Shown one piece after another: positions 52,406 to 60,028 of a stretch of 64,000 nucleotides of DNA. Made by a program: the position numbers and the translations under genes. Where the stretch lies: NCBI GenBank assembly GCA_016875635.1, contig VGPD01000001.1, positions 45,641 to 109,640 of the forward strand, in the 5' to 3' direction. The notes beneath the pieces are model-generated. The model was given only the letters and a program-made list of their open reading frames with translations. It was not told the origin of the DNA and did no database searches. Source of the stretch: Chloroflexota bacterium. GTDB lineage: Bacteria; Chloroflexota; Dehalococcoidia; UBA2979. Each line of letters begins with the position of its first letter. The first letter of the stretch is position 1.

Positions 52406-53206
52406 TCAGCGCGGCCGGCGCAGCCCTACGATCAGCACCGGCGGCAGCCCGTCCAGGTCACGCCAGCGGCCCGTATCGCCTTCGGGGAAGGCACTCTCGA
52501 CGAGGCCGTCGAGCACGAGGCCCGCCTCGAACGCCGGGCGCAGCAGCGACTGGAGCGAGCGGTGGAAGTACGGCTGCGGCACCGGTTGGCCGTGGATCGC
52601 CTGTCCGTAGGAGACGCGGTCGGCCAGGTAGCCGCGCACCTTCACGAACTTGCGGCGCACCAGGCCGTTCGCGCTCTCCTCGGTCTCCTCGACGTGGACC
52701 GCGTGCGTGCCGTTGAAGGCGGGGTGCTGCACGGAGAAGACGAACGGCGCACCGGGCCGCAACAGGTGCCCCAGCGCCCGGTAGAGCGGCGCGATCTCCG
52801 CCATGTCCATCAGCACCATGTTGGCGCAGGCCGCGTCGAACCCGCTGCCGCCGAGCGCGCGCAGGGCCGCCTCGTCGGTCGCGTCGACGCGGCGGTAGGT
52901 GATCCGCGCGTCCGCCGCCGCATCGCCGATGGTGCGCGCAGCGGCATGCGCCAGCAGTAGCGCAGAGACGTCGATCCCGGTCACGCGCACGCCGAGAGCG
53001 GCGACCCGGCGGCAGGTGAGGCCGTTGCCGCAGCCGACATCCAGCAGGTGGTCGCCCGGCGCCAGGCTGAGCAGGCGTTCCGTCTCCGGCCATACCAGTT
53101 GCATATGCCAGTCGTTGCCCTCGCCCATGTGGGCGTCCCAGAACGCCGCGTTCACGTCCCATGCGCGGGTGGACTCGGCCTGGCCGGGGGCGGGCTCATC
53201 GGGCAT
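52406..53206 (-). CDS. Class I SAM-dependent methyltransferase
   Basis: The 266-residue protein has SAM motif I (HLLDVGCGNGLTCRRVA), the acidic post-I residue (VTGIDVSALLL) and motif IV (FDAACANMVLMDM). The N-terminal WDVNAAFWDAHMGEGND is typical of type-11/25 small-molecule methyltransferases. The substrate is unknown. It lies directly downstream of the acyl-CoA dehydrogenase remnant and its terminator. Confidence 0.88.
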   Translation of the reverse strand: MPDEPAPGQAESTRAWDVNAAFWDAHMGEGNDWHMQLVWPETERLLSLAPGDHLLDVGCGNGLTCRRVAALGVRVTGIDVSALLLAHAAARTIGDAAADARITYRRVDATDEAALRALGGSGFDAACANMVLMDMAEIAPLYRALGHLLRPGAPFVFSVQHPAFNGTHAVHVEETEESANGLVRRKFVKVRGYLADRVSYGQAIHGQPVPQPYFHRSLQSLLRPAFEAGLVLDGLVESAFPEGDTGRWRDLDGLPPVLIVGLRRPR

Positions 53207-53262
53207 GACACGTCTCCTCGGTGCGGACGGCGGAGGCTACGCGTGAGCGGTGTCCGAACGCA

Positions 53263-53292
53263 AGAACGGCGGGCCACGCGGCCCGCCGTTCT
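53263..53292 (-). terminator. Terminator of the decayed acyl-CoA dehydrogenase
   Basis: AGAACGGCGGGCC and GGCCCGCCGTTCT form a perfect 13-bp stem with loop ACGC, 34 nt beyond the stop of the dehydrogenase fragment. It seems to have survived the gene's decay. Confidence 0.75.
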
Positions 53293-53325
53293 CGATGTGT
53301 CGCTGCAAGAGTGGGAGGCCACCCG

Positions 53326-53496
53326 CTAGCCTCGCGGAAGTCCCAACCCGCGCGTCGCGATGACGTTGCGCTGGATCTCTGATGTGCCACCCGCGATCGT
53401 CGAGGAGACGGAGGAGAGATACACCGTGCCCCAGCGGCCACCCATCGGGACGTACTGCGGGGCGGCGCCGCCCCGCACGCCGCCGCTCACGCGCAA
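53326..53496 (-). pseudogene. C-terminal remnant of an acyl-CoA dehydrogenase
   Basis: A 56-codon minus-strand frame below the track's size limit ends VYLSSVSSTIAGGTSEIQRN, then VIATRGLGLPRG and a stop. The intact dehydrogenase at 35.7 kb ends LYLSAVASTITAGTSEVQRN, then IIAQRGLGLPRG. The homology reaches back only to about APQYVPMGG; the other ~345 residues are gone. The next gene starts close to the break (53517), so a deletion or rearrangement removed the rest. Confidence 0.8.
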
Positions 53497-53516
53497 TGTT
53501 CTTAGTGGCGTGATCG

Positions 53517-53786
53517 CTAGTGGTGCGGTACGTCTGGTTTCTGGAACTCCCAGTCGAGGTGCCGCTCACGCCGGTAGAGGTAGCCCAGCGCCGCGACGGC
53601 GAACACCGCGAGCAGCGCGCCCACGGTCGCGAAGCCGATCATCAGCCCGTCGGCCGGGAGGGCCAGACCGCGCTCTGCCGCGTCCGCGTGCTGCGGATCG
53701 CTCGCACCGACCACCAGCGGCAGCGCCGCCGCCTGCGCGCCTGTCGCCATGGCCGAGGCGCGCACCGCCATCTTCGAGATCTGCAT
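53517..53786 (-). CDS. Small single-span membrane protein
   Basis: This 89-residue protein has a hydrophobic N-terminal stretch (AAALPLVVGAS) and one clear membrane helix (LMIGFATVGALLAVFAVAALGYL). A charged tail follows (YRRERHLDWEFQKPDVPHH). GGAG lies about 6 nt before the ATG, which supports a real gene. Unknown family. Tandem repeats lie just upstream. Confidence 0.65.
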   Translation of the reverse strand: MQISKMAVRASAMATGAQAAALPLVVGASDPQHADAAERGLALPADGLMIGFATVGALLAVFAVAALGYLYRRERHLDWEFQKPDVPHH

Positions 53787-53802
53787 CAGAAGCTCCGTCC
53801 AC

Positions 53803-53862
53803 GCATCGCTCGTGCACGCTCATGCGTCGCCTTGCATCGCCTTGCGTCGCTCATGCATCGCG
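53803..53862. repeat. Degenerate 10-11-bp tandem repeat
   Basis: Units of the form CGC(C/T)TTGC(A/G)T recur head to tail: CGCTCATGCGT, CGCCTTGCAT, CGCCTTGCGT, CGCTCATGCAT. The array lies just upstream of the small membrane-protein gene, within 53787-53932, which holds no other feature that I can see. Confidence 0.6.
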
Positions 53863-53932
53863 CTGGCGAGGCGAGTCTACCGTCGTGCGCCGCTGGGATC
53901 ACGCGGGGGGACGCGGTCGAGATACCCCCTGA

Positions 53933-53962
53933 TTGCCCCAGCGGGTAGCGCATCCCTATACT
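53933..53962 (+). promoter_or_regulatory. Promoter of rpmH
   Basis: TTGCCC, 18 nt, TATACT, about 50 bp before the rpmH GTG. Four of six -35 and five of six -10 positions match. It reads into rpmH-rnpA-yidD. Confidence 0.65.
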
Positions 53963-54013
53963 CACTAAGCCCAACTTGACGAGGGCAATGAGACGACGAT
54001 ATGGAGCAACGCT

Positions 54014-54148
54014 GTGAAGCGTACCTGGCAGCCGAAACGCCTTTCCCGTCAGCGCAAGCTCGGTTTCCGAGCCCGCATGGCCACGTCCGACGGGCGCAAC
54101 GTGATCGCCCGCCGGCGCGCCCACGGCCGCAAGCGGCTGTCGGTCTGA
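54014..54148 (+). CDS. rpmH: Large-subunit ribosomal protein bL34
   Basis: Too short for the ORF track (44 codons), but unmistakable: GTG start, then [26 protein letters not shown] and a basic tail, [12 protein letters not shown]. bL34 sits near the peptidyl-transferase exit region of the 50S subunit. It heads the conserved origin-proximal rpmH-rnpA-yidD-yidC-jag cluster. Confidence 0.97.
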   Translation: MKRTWQPKRLSRQRKLGFRARMATSDGRNVIARRRAHGRKRLSV

Positions 54149-54161
54149 ATCCCACCACCGA

Positions 54162-54183
54162 GCCCCGGGCCTCCGCCCGGGCC
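54162..54183 (+). terminator. Inverted repeat between rpmH and rnpA
   Basis: CCCGGGC and GCCCGGG pair around the loop CTCC shortly after the rpmH stop. It may reduce read-through into rnpA, since bL34 is needed in far larger amounts than the RNase P protein. Confidence 0.45.
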
Positions 54184-54220
54184 TGCTAGCGACGCCTTCG
54201 CGGCGACACAGACCAACCCG

Positions 54221-54646
54221 ATGCGGGACCCTGGCGATCCATTCGGCCACGCCGGCCGTACGCCACCGGCGACGCCCCCGGACAGACTGCGCCGCCGCTC
54301 GGAGTTCGCCCTCGTCATGCGTGAGGGTCGCCGAGCGCGCCATTCGTTGCTCCACCTGGTCGTGCGCCACACGGGCGCGCCGGGGACGCGGATCGGGTTC
54401 TCTGTCGGAAAACGGGTCGGCGGCGCTGTAGTGCGCAATCAGGTGAAGCGGCGGCTGCGCATGATCGTCCGTGGGTTCGCCTGGCGTGATGGGTTGGACA
54501 TCGTCATCCTCGCCCAGCCTCCGGCTGCCATCGCTAGTTTCGAGGCGCTTTCTGGTGCTCTCGCGCGTACAAGTGATCAGGCACGTATTCTCGAATCTGA
54601 AACCAGCGGAAGTACCTCCAACACCGACGCAGGGCGCTCTCAGTGA
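54221..54646 (+). CDS. rnpA: Ribonuclease P protein component
   Basis: RnpA is the protein cofactor of the tRNA 5'-processing ribozyme. The 141-residue protein contains the RNA-binding signature FSVGKRVGGAVVRNQVKRRL and a typical N-terminus with RLRRRSEFALVMREGRR. The N-terminal ~20 residues and C-terminal ~20 residues are extra. ATG 54221 has no clear binding site. Its stop overlaps the yidD start by 4 nt. Confidence 0.92.
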   Translation: MRDPGDPFGHAGRTPPATPPDRLRRRSEFALVMREGRRARHSLLHLVVRHTGAPGTRIGFSVGKRVGGAVVRNQVKRRLRMIVRGFAWRDGLDIVILAQPPAAIASFEALSGALARTSDQARILESETSGSTSNTDAGRSQ

Positions 54647-54924
54647 CCGTCAGCCAAACGACTACTGGTGTGTCGAATGACCTGAGCAGCGGCCAGCGTG
54701 CTGCCCTGGGCATGATCCGTTGGTACCAGCGGATGATCTCGCCGAATCTGGGCACGAGGTGCCGGTTTGCCCCATCCTGCTCCCATTACGCCGCCGATGC
54801 CATCGAATTGCACGGATTGTCTCGCGGTATAGCGCTCGCGGTGCGTCGGCTTGCCCGTTGTCGACCCGGCGGCGGCTCAGGATTTGACGCCATCCCGCCT
54901 CGATCAAATGGGGAAGCCTCATGA
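54643..54924 (+). CDS. yidD: Membrane protein insertion efficiency factor YidD
   Basis: The 93-residue protein has the family core MIRWYQRMISPNLGTRCRFA, then PSCSHYAADAIELHG, and RCRPGG...GFDAIP. YidD helps insertion of membrane proteins with YidC. The GTG start overlaps rnpA (GTGA) and the stop overlaps the lipoprotein start (ATGA), so all three are coupled. The N-terminal ~18 residues are extra compared with the family. Confidence 0.93.
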   Translation: MTVSQTTTGVSNDLSSGQRAALGMIRWYQRMISPNLGTRCRFAPSCSHYAADAIELHGLSRGIALAVRRLARCRPGGGSGFDAIPPRSNGEAS

Positions 54925-56174
54925 TCGGCCTCCGGATCGCCCATCTGCGACCTGCCACCGAGCGGATGTTTCACGTGAAACATATCCACAACCTCATCCA
55001 CAACCGGGACTCAGAGGGTGCTGGTTGTGGACAACTTGCGGGTCGCTCACCTGCACGACGACGGGTCACCGCGCTCGCAGGGCTCATCGCGGCCTCGACC
55101 CTCTTGATCGCCGGTTGTGGCGGGATCGCCCCCGCCGCTGGATGGGCGGCCCCGGCTCGCATGCCGGACGGCAGCATCCTGATCCAGGTGAAACCTGGCG
55201 AAGTGCGCGCCATCGACCCCTCCTCCGGGTCGGAGCGGTGGCACTTCCCGAACTCCGTCAAGACGGAGAAATCATCGAAGCGCGTCTCGCGCCCGGTGAA
55301 GGGCACGTTCTACGCAGCGCCCGTATTCGACCAGAATCGGACGTACCTCGTCTCGTACGAGGGGCATCTCGTCCGGCTCGACCGTCCGCAGGGGTCGACG
55401 GAGATTGCGAACCCCTGGACCGTCGAGTTGGGTGAGAACGTCGTCGCGACGCCGGTCCTGAGCGGCGGGCGCCTCTACGTGCCGACAGAGGCCGGCGAGG
55501 TGATCGCGGTCAACGCGGAGGACGGCAGCATCGTCTCGCGCATCAGGATCGAGTCCGGGCGCCTCTGGGGTTCACCGCTGATCTCTGGCGAAAACCTCAT
55601 CCTGTCGAACTTCGACCACAAGACGACGTACGCGATGCGGCTTTCCGACGGTCAGGCCGCATGGTCGACGGGGCACCTTGGCGCCTCCATCGCGGATCTC
55701 GTGGCCTCCGGGCAGAGTGTGCTGATTGGCTCCCTCGACGGCTCGCTGCACGCGATCGATGCCGCGAACGGAGCACCCCGCTGGCAGTTCGCGGCTGATG
55801 GCTGGGTGACCGGCTCCCCGCTCGTGGCCGGCGACACGATCTACGCCGGCACGATGAGGGGCAGCGTTTACGCGCTCACCCTCGACGGCCAGCAGCGCTG
55901 GCGGTTTACGCTCGACGACGCCAAGCCGGAGTTCCGGGCGACGCCGGCGCTGGTGAATGGCATACTAGTGGCCGTGTCGCGCCGCGGTGTCGTCGTCGGC
56001 CTCGACCCGGCGACCGGGCGCCAGCGCTGGCGCAGCGAGATCGCGGATGTCCGGCTGGACGCCAGCCCGCTGGCCGTTGACGGTTCCGTCTTCCTGGCGA
56101 CGACCAAGCACGCGTTGATCCGTGTCGACGCGTCATCCGGCGCAACCCAGACCATCAGCAATCCAAGCGAGTAG
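54921..56174 (+). CDS. PQQ-repeat beta-propeller lipoprotein between yidD and yidC
   Basis: The 417-residue protein has a lipobox (LLIAGC, Cys about residue 66) after an unusually long, Arg-rich N-terminal region. It then forms a beta-propeller of PQQ/BamB-like blades, with repeats such as GSERWHFPN, GQAAWSTGHLG, GAPRWQFAADG, GQQRWRFTL and GRQRWRSEI. ATG 54921 overlaps the yidD stop (ATGA). ATG 54966 or GTG 54975 would give a more normal signal peptide. The first codons contain parS and DnaA-like boxes. A BamB-like role at the membrane surface is possible but this is a monoderm-like set of genes. Confidence 0.8.
   Translation: MIGLRIAHLRPATERMFHVKHIHNLIHNRDSEGAGCGQLAGRSPARRRVTALAGLIAASTLLIAGCGGIAPAAGWAAPARMPDGSILIQVKPGEVRAIDPSSGSERWHFPNSVKTEKSSKRVSRPVKGTFYAAPVFDQNRTYLVSYEGHLVRLDRPQGSTEIANPWTVELGENVVATPVLSGGRLYVPTEAGEVIAVNAEDGSIVSRIRIESGRLWGSPLISGENLILSNFDHKTTYAMRLSDGQAAWSTGHLGASIADLVASGQSVLIGSLDGSLHAIDAANGAPRWQFAADGWVTGSPLVAGDTIYAGTMRGSVYALTLDGQQRWRFTLDDAKPEFRATPALVNGILVAVSRRGVVVGLDPATGRQRWRSEIADVRLDASPLAVDGSVFLATTKHALIRVDASSGATQTISNPSE
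54967..54982. promoter_or_regulatory. parS: parS centromere site
   Basis: TGTTTCACGTGAAACA is a perfect 16-bp copy of the bacterial parS consensus bound by ParB. It encodes MFHVKH-like codons inside the lipoprotein N-terminus. parA and parB lie about 4-6 kb downstream. Confidence 0.95.
54982..55034. other. oriC: Cluster of DnaA-box-like sites; candidate origin region
   Basis: ATATCCACA (54982-54990), TCATCCACA (54994-55002) and TGTGGACAA (55026-55034, reverse orientation) each match the DnaA box TTATCCACA in 8 of 9 positions. They lie directly beside parS in the rpmH-yidC-parAB neighbourhood. No dnaA gene is present and no clear A+T-rich unwinding element is visible, so the origin call is tentative. 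Confidence 0.5.
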
Positions 56175-56182
56175 GGGAGCAC

Positions 56183-57151
56183 ATGCCAATCGGCTACGTC
56201 TGGCAGACGTTCCTCGAAACGCCGCTCATCAACGTGATGGTGGCTCTCACGGCGGTGTGTTTCTCGTCATACGGGCTGGCTATCCTCGTGTTCACCGTGA
56301 TCTCACGCGCGCTTCTTTTTCCATTTACGCTGCGCATGCTGAATTCTATGAAGGCACTGCAGGCGATCCAGCCACAGATGCAGGAGATACAGAAGAAGTA
56401 CAGCGATCCACGACGGCGCCAGGAAGAGACCATGCGTCTCTACAAAGGGGCCGGGGTCAATCCGCTGGGCTGCCTGAGCGGGCAGCTGATCCAGTTCCCG
56501 CTGTTCATCGCGCTCTATCAGGTCATCCGGGTCACGCTCGGAGGGTCGCCGGAGAGCATCCTGGACCTGTCGAGCCGGCTGTACGACGTGCCGTTCATCC
56601 AGGAACAGATCCCGCTGTCCCGTTCGTTCCTGGGAATGGACCTGGGCGCGAACGGCGGCATCCTGCTGCTGGTGGGCGTCTTCTGTGCGATGTGGCTCCA
56701 GCAGCGGATCTCGTCCTCGCGCAGCGCCACCATGGCGTCGCAATCGAGCGAACAGCAGCGCCAGATGGCGATGATGATGCAGTGGATGATGCCCGCTGTA
56801 TTCTCATGGTTCGTCCTGTTCTCCCCTGCCGGTGTCGGCATCTACTGGTTCGCCAGCACCGTCATCGGCATCATCCTGCAGTGGGCCTTCGTGGGCCCGG
56901 GTGACTTCACCTGGGGGTCGCTGGTCCCGAACGTCGCACGCGCGCGACTCGGGATGCCCGCCGCCCCGAAGGCGCACGCCCGAGCACACGCCAACCGTCC
57001 CGCCGCTGAACGCGGCACGTCCGAAACGAGGGAAACCGATGCGGGTAGCAGAAACCAGCGGAAGAACAGTCGACAAAGCGGTGGCGAAGGCGCTGGCCCA
57101 ACTCGGCCTGCGCCGGGATCAGGTCGAAATCGACGTCGTCACCGAGGGTAA
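56183..57151 (+). CDS. yidC: Membrane protein insertase YidC (Oxa1 type, short form)
   Basis: YidC inserts membrane proteins alone or with SecYEG. The 322-residue protein lacks the ~250-residue periplasmic domain of Gram-negative YidC. It has the conserved hydrophilic-groove Arg (ISRALLFPFTLRMLNSMKAL), the cytoplasmic helix QPQMQEIQKKYSDPRRRQEE and five membrane spans (e.g. PLFIALYQVIRV, MMPAVFSWFVLFSPAGVGIYW). The basic, low-complexity C-terminal tail (about 40 residues) overlaps the jag gene for 113 nt in another frame. Confidence 0.95.
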   Translation: MPIGYVWQTFLETPLINVMVALTAVCFSSYGLAILVFTVISRALLFPFTLRMLNSMKALQAIQPQMQEIQKKYSDPRRRQEETMRLYKGAGVNPLGCLSGQLIQFPLFIALYQVIRVTLGGSPESILDLSSRLYDVPFIQEQIPLSRSFLGMDLGANGGILLLVGVFCAMWLQQRISSSRSATMASQSSEQQRQMAMMMQWMMPAVFSWFVLFSPAGVGIYWFASTVIGIILQWAFVGPGDFTWGSLVPNVARARLGMPAAPKAHARAHANRPAAERGTSETRETDAGSRNQRKNSRQSGGEGAGPTRPAPGSGRNRRRHRG

Positions 57152-58262
57152 GGCCGGCCGTTTCGGCTTCGGCTCGGAAGACGCGATCGTCCGCGTCACA
57201 GCCCACGAGTCGGTCCTGACCTCTGGCCCTTCACGTGGCCCGCGGCGCGCCGCTCCCACGCGCCAACGGCAGCCAGAGGCAGCCGATGTCCTGCCGCAGC
57301 GTTACGATGATGACGATGATAACGATGATGACGATCGAGACGACGACGCCCCTCGTTCCGCCGACGATGGCGACGCTGTCCCCGCTGACGGGGACGCGTC
57401 GCGCCGCCGCCGTCGTGGTCGCCGTGGCGGGCGCGGACGCCGCCGCGAAGACGGTGCACCGGCCAGTGACGGTGAGCAGCCGGCCGCCGAGGCGGTCGAA
57501 GCCGCAGCGCCGCGCGCCGTCGCACCAGCCCGGCCGGCTGGATCGTCCGGTGGGCGTGAGCCCCGCGCCGCTGGCCCCGCCCGCGGTGGTGGCCGGGCGC
57601 GCCCGGGCGGCCGGAACGACCGCGGTGGCCGTGGTAGCGGCCGGGATTTCCGTGAGCCCCGCGAACCGCGCGAGGCTCGTCCACAGGGCTTCACCGTCCC
57701 CGGCGAGGAAGAGGTGCGGATCCCGGATGCGCCCGACGAGCTTCCGACCGCCCCGCGGCTCGACGCTGCGGACGACCTCGACCTCGCAGGAGGCATGCTG
57801 CGCGACATCTTGAACCTGCTGGGGCTGCAGGGTACCGAGATCACCGCCCGCGACCCGGAGACCCCCGGCGACGGGGCGGGCCTGATCGCCCAGGTCTTCG
57901 ACGTGTACGGCGAGGACGATGTGGCCTCAGACGAGCTCGGACTGCTGATCGGGCGGCGTGGCGAGACGCTCTACCACCTGCAGTACCTGATGAACACGAT
58001 CGTCGGGCAGCGGCGGGAGAACGCGCCGGTCTTCGGCCTCGACATCGAGGGATACCGCCGCCGGCGCGAGCAGATGCTCGTGGACATGGCGCGCGAGATC
58101 GCCGAAGAGGTTCGGGCCAGCGGTGACGTGATCACGTTGGAGCCGATGCCGGCCCACGAACGCCGGATCATCCACCTGACGCTCGAGACCGAAGCAGGCG
58201 TGCGCACAGAGAGCGTCGGCTCCGGTGAGAATCGCCAGGTCGAGATTCTGCCCGCCGAGTAG
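57039..58262 (+). CDS. jag: Jag/KhpB RNA-binding protein with a very long charged linker
   Basis: The 407-residue protein has three known parts. The Jag-N domain (about 1-52) has TVDKAVAKALAQLG and GKAGRFGFG. The type II KH domain (about 250-325) has the GxxG loop in LLIGRRGETLYHLQYLMN. The R3H domain (about 335-395) has R-x3-H in HERRIIH. Between them lies a ~185-residue disordered region with a poly-Asp block (89-103), an Arg block (121-137) and RGG-like repeats (180-215). Family members usually have a linker of 20-100 residues. GAGGGAAACCG precedes ATG 57039, inside yidC. KhpB acts in cell-size and RNA control. Confidence 0.93.
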   Translation: MRVAETSGRTVDKAVAKALAQLGLRRDQVEIDVVTEGKAGRFGFGSEDAIVRVTAHESVLTSGPSRGPRRAAPTRQRQPEAADVLPQRYDDDDDNDDDDRDDDAPRSADDGDAVPADGDASRRRRRGRRGGRGRRREDGAPASDGEQPAAEAVEAAAPRAVAPARPAGSSGGREPRAAGPARGGGRARPGGRNDRGGRGSGRDFREPREPREARPQGFTVPGEEEVRIPDAPDELPTAPRLDAADDLDLAGGMLRDILNLLGLQGTEITARDPETPGDGAGLIAQVFDVYGEDDVASDELGLLIGRRGETLYHLQYLMNTIVGQRRENAPVFGLDIEGYRRRREQMLVDMAREIAEEVRASGDVITLEPMPAHERRIIHLTLETEAGVRTESVGSGENRQVEILPAE

Positions 58263-58308
58263 CGTCCACAGGTCGAGGACGAGCGAGGAACGCTGAGGGC
58301 ACCCGAGA

Positions 58309-59145
58309 ATGCCTGAAGACTCCTCGCCACGCCTGTCCTTTGCAGACGCCGGTCCCCTGCTGATCGCCGGGCCGCTGACCCTCGACCGGTTCGCGGACGA
58401 GACGCCGGTGCGCGAGTCCCCGGGCGGTGCCGTGCTCTTCGCTGCCCGGACCGCCGAGGCGTTCGGGATCCGTCCGCTTGTCCTGACGAAGGTGAACCGC
58501 GAGCCGCTGCTCTTCGAGCACTCGTACGTCGACGGCGAGCGGCGGCTGCGCCTGGAGCACCCGCCGCGCTCACCGATCGGCGCGATCGATGTCCCCAACG
58601 GGTGGCCGGAACCGCGGACGATTCTCCTCTGCCCGCTCATCCCCGGAGATCTCGAAGTCGCCTCGTTTCTCGACCGGTGGCCGGGGGTCCGCGTTGGCCT
58701 GCTGGCGCAGGGGCTCCAGCGGCGGCGCCTCGACGACGGTTCGGTACGAGTCGTCGGCGCGCCGTCACCGACGCTACTCGGTGCGGCACGGGCTCATGTG
58801 ACGATCTTCCTGGCGGCGGACGAGGTCGCACGATGGTCGCCGGGTGCGCTCGCGCGCCTCGCCTCGCGCGCGGAACGCGTGATCGTGACCGAGGGGAACG
58901 CCGGAGCGCGGGTTATCAACACCGACGGCAGCGGGTCACGGATCGATGCGGCCCCAGCGCAGCCGATCGACACGACGGGCGCGGGCGATGTGTTCGCCGC
59001 GGCCTTTATACTCGGCCTGCGAGCGGGAGTGATGGTAGCGGGCCGCCTGGCTGCGGCCGCGGCTGCCTGCGAGGTCGAGACACTCGGCCCCGCTCCTCTT
59101 CCACCGCTCGCGCAGATCGCCGTTCGAGCGGGAGTCGTCCTGTGA
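58309..59145 (+). CDS. PfkB-family sugar/nucleoside kinase
   Basis: The 278-residue protein has the C-terminal PfkB anion-hole motif DTTGAGDVFAAAFI with the catalytic Asp, and an N-terminal GG segment (ESPGGAVLFAARTAEAFG). It is shorter than ribokinase. Substrate unknown. It sits between jag and parA, a place where such kinases are not common. ATG 58309 lies 46 nt after jag. Confidence 0.82.
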   Translation: MPEDSSPRLSFADAGPLLIAGPLTLDRFADETPVRESPGGAVLFAARTAEAFGIRPLVLTKVNREPLLFEHSYVDGERRLRLEHPPRSPIGAIDVPNGWPEPRTILLCPLIPGDLEVASFLDRWPGVRVGLLAQGLQRRRLDDGSVRVVGAPSPTLLGAARAHVTIFLAADEVARWSPGALARLASRAERVIVTEGNAGARVINTDGSGSRIDAAPAQPIDTTGAGDVFAAAFILGLRAGVMVAGRLAAAAAACEVETLGPAPLPPLAQIAVRAGVVL

Positions 59146-59188
59146 TCATCCTCCCGCCTGTCGCACAGTACGTCACGGGCTGCCCTCG

Positions 59189-60028
59189 ATGAGCGTATGC
59201 ATCGCGGTCACCAACCAGAAGGGTGGCGTCGGCAAGACGACGACGACCGTCTCGCTGGGCGCGTCGCTCGCGGCGCGCGGACTGCGCGTGCTGATCGTGG
59301 ACGCCGACCCGCAGGCGAACGCGACGAGCGCCCTCGGCGTCAAAGGGCGCGACGAGGCCGGTCTGTATGCCGCGCTGATCGAGGAAGAACCGCTGGAGCG
59401 TTCGGTCGAGCCCACCGCGACGGCGAACCTCTGGATCGTGCCGACGACACCGGCGCTCGCGGGCGCCGAGGTCGAACTCGTGACGGTGATGGCACGCGAG
59501 TTCCGGATGAAGCGTGCCCTCGAATCGCTGCGGACGCAGTACGACGTGATCCTGATGGACTGCCCGCCGTCGCTCGGCCTGCTCACGGTCAACGCACTCG
59601 CGGCCGCGGATGAGGTGATCATCCCCGTGCAGGCGGAGTACTTCGCGCTCGAAGGCCTGGGCCATCTCTCGCGCACGGTGGAGATGATCCGCCGGAACCT
59701 CAATCCGCAACTGGCGATCCGGGGCGTGCTGCTCACGATGTACGACTCCCGGACGAACCTCGCGCGCGAGGTGGAGCAGGAGGTGCGCACGCATTTCCCC
59801 GCCACCTTCCGGACCGTGATCCCGCGCTCGGTACGCCTGGCGGAAGCGCCGAGCCACGGCGAGCCGATCACGGCGTACGACCCGTCCTCGACGGGCGCGA
59901 AGGCGTACGAAGAGCTCGCGAACGAACTGATCGAGCGGCTGCGCGAGCGCGAGTTGATCCCTGCCGTCGCCCCGATGCGAGCTCGCGTCGCGGGCGCCCC
60001 CGCCTCGGAGGTCGCACATGGCGCGTAA
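59189..60028 (+). CDS. parA: Chromosome partitioning ATPase ParA (Soj)
   Basis: The 279-residue protein has the deviant Walker A (NQKGGVGKTTTTVSLGA), Walker A' (VLIVDADPQANATSALG) and Walker B (VILMDCPPSLGLLTVNAL). It drives ParB-parS complexes apart. It overlaps parB by 11 nt. The perfect parS is at 54967. Confidence 0.97.
   Translation: MSVCIAVTNQKGGVGKTTTTVSLGASLAARGLRVLIVDADPQANATSALGVKGRDEAGLYAALIEEEPLERSVEPTATANLWIVPTTPALAGAEVELVTVMAREFRMKRALESLRTQYDVILMDCPPSLGLLTVNALAAADEVIIPVQAEYFALEGLGHLSRTVEMIRRNLNPQLAIRGVLLTMYDSRTNLAREVEQEVRTHFPATFRTVIPRSVRLAEAPSHGEPITAYDPSSTGAKAYEELANELIERLRERELIPAVAPMRARVAGAPASEVAHGA

Noticed and set aside
53237-53569. 110-aa minus-strand ORF
   Set aside because: It is a shadow frame over the acyl-CoA dehydrogenase remnant, which lies in another frame.
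57023-57036. GAAAC-GAGG-GAAAC as a third GlnR box
   Set aside because: Spacing is 4, not 6, and it lies inside yidC as part of the jag ribosome binding region.
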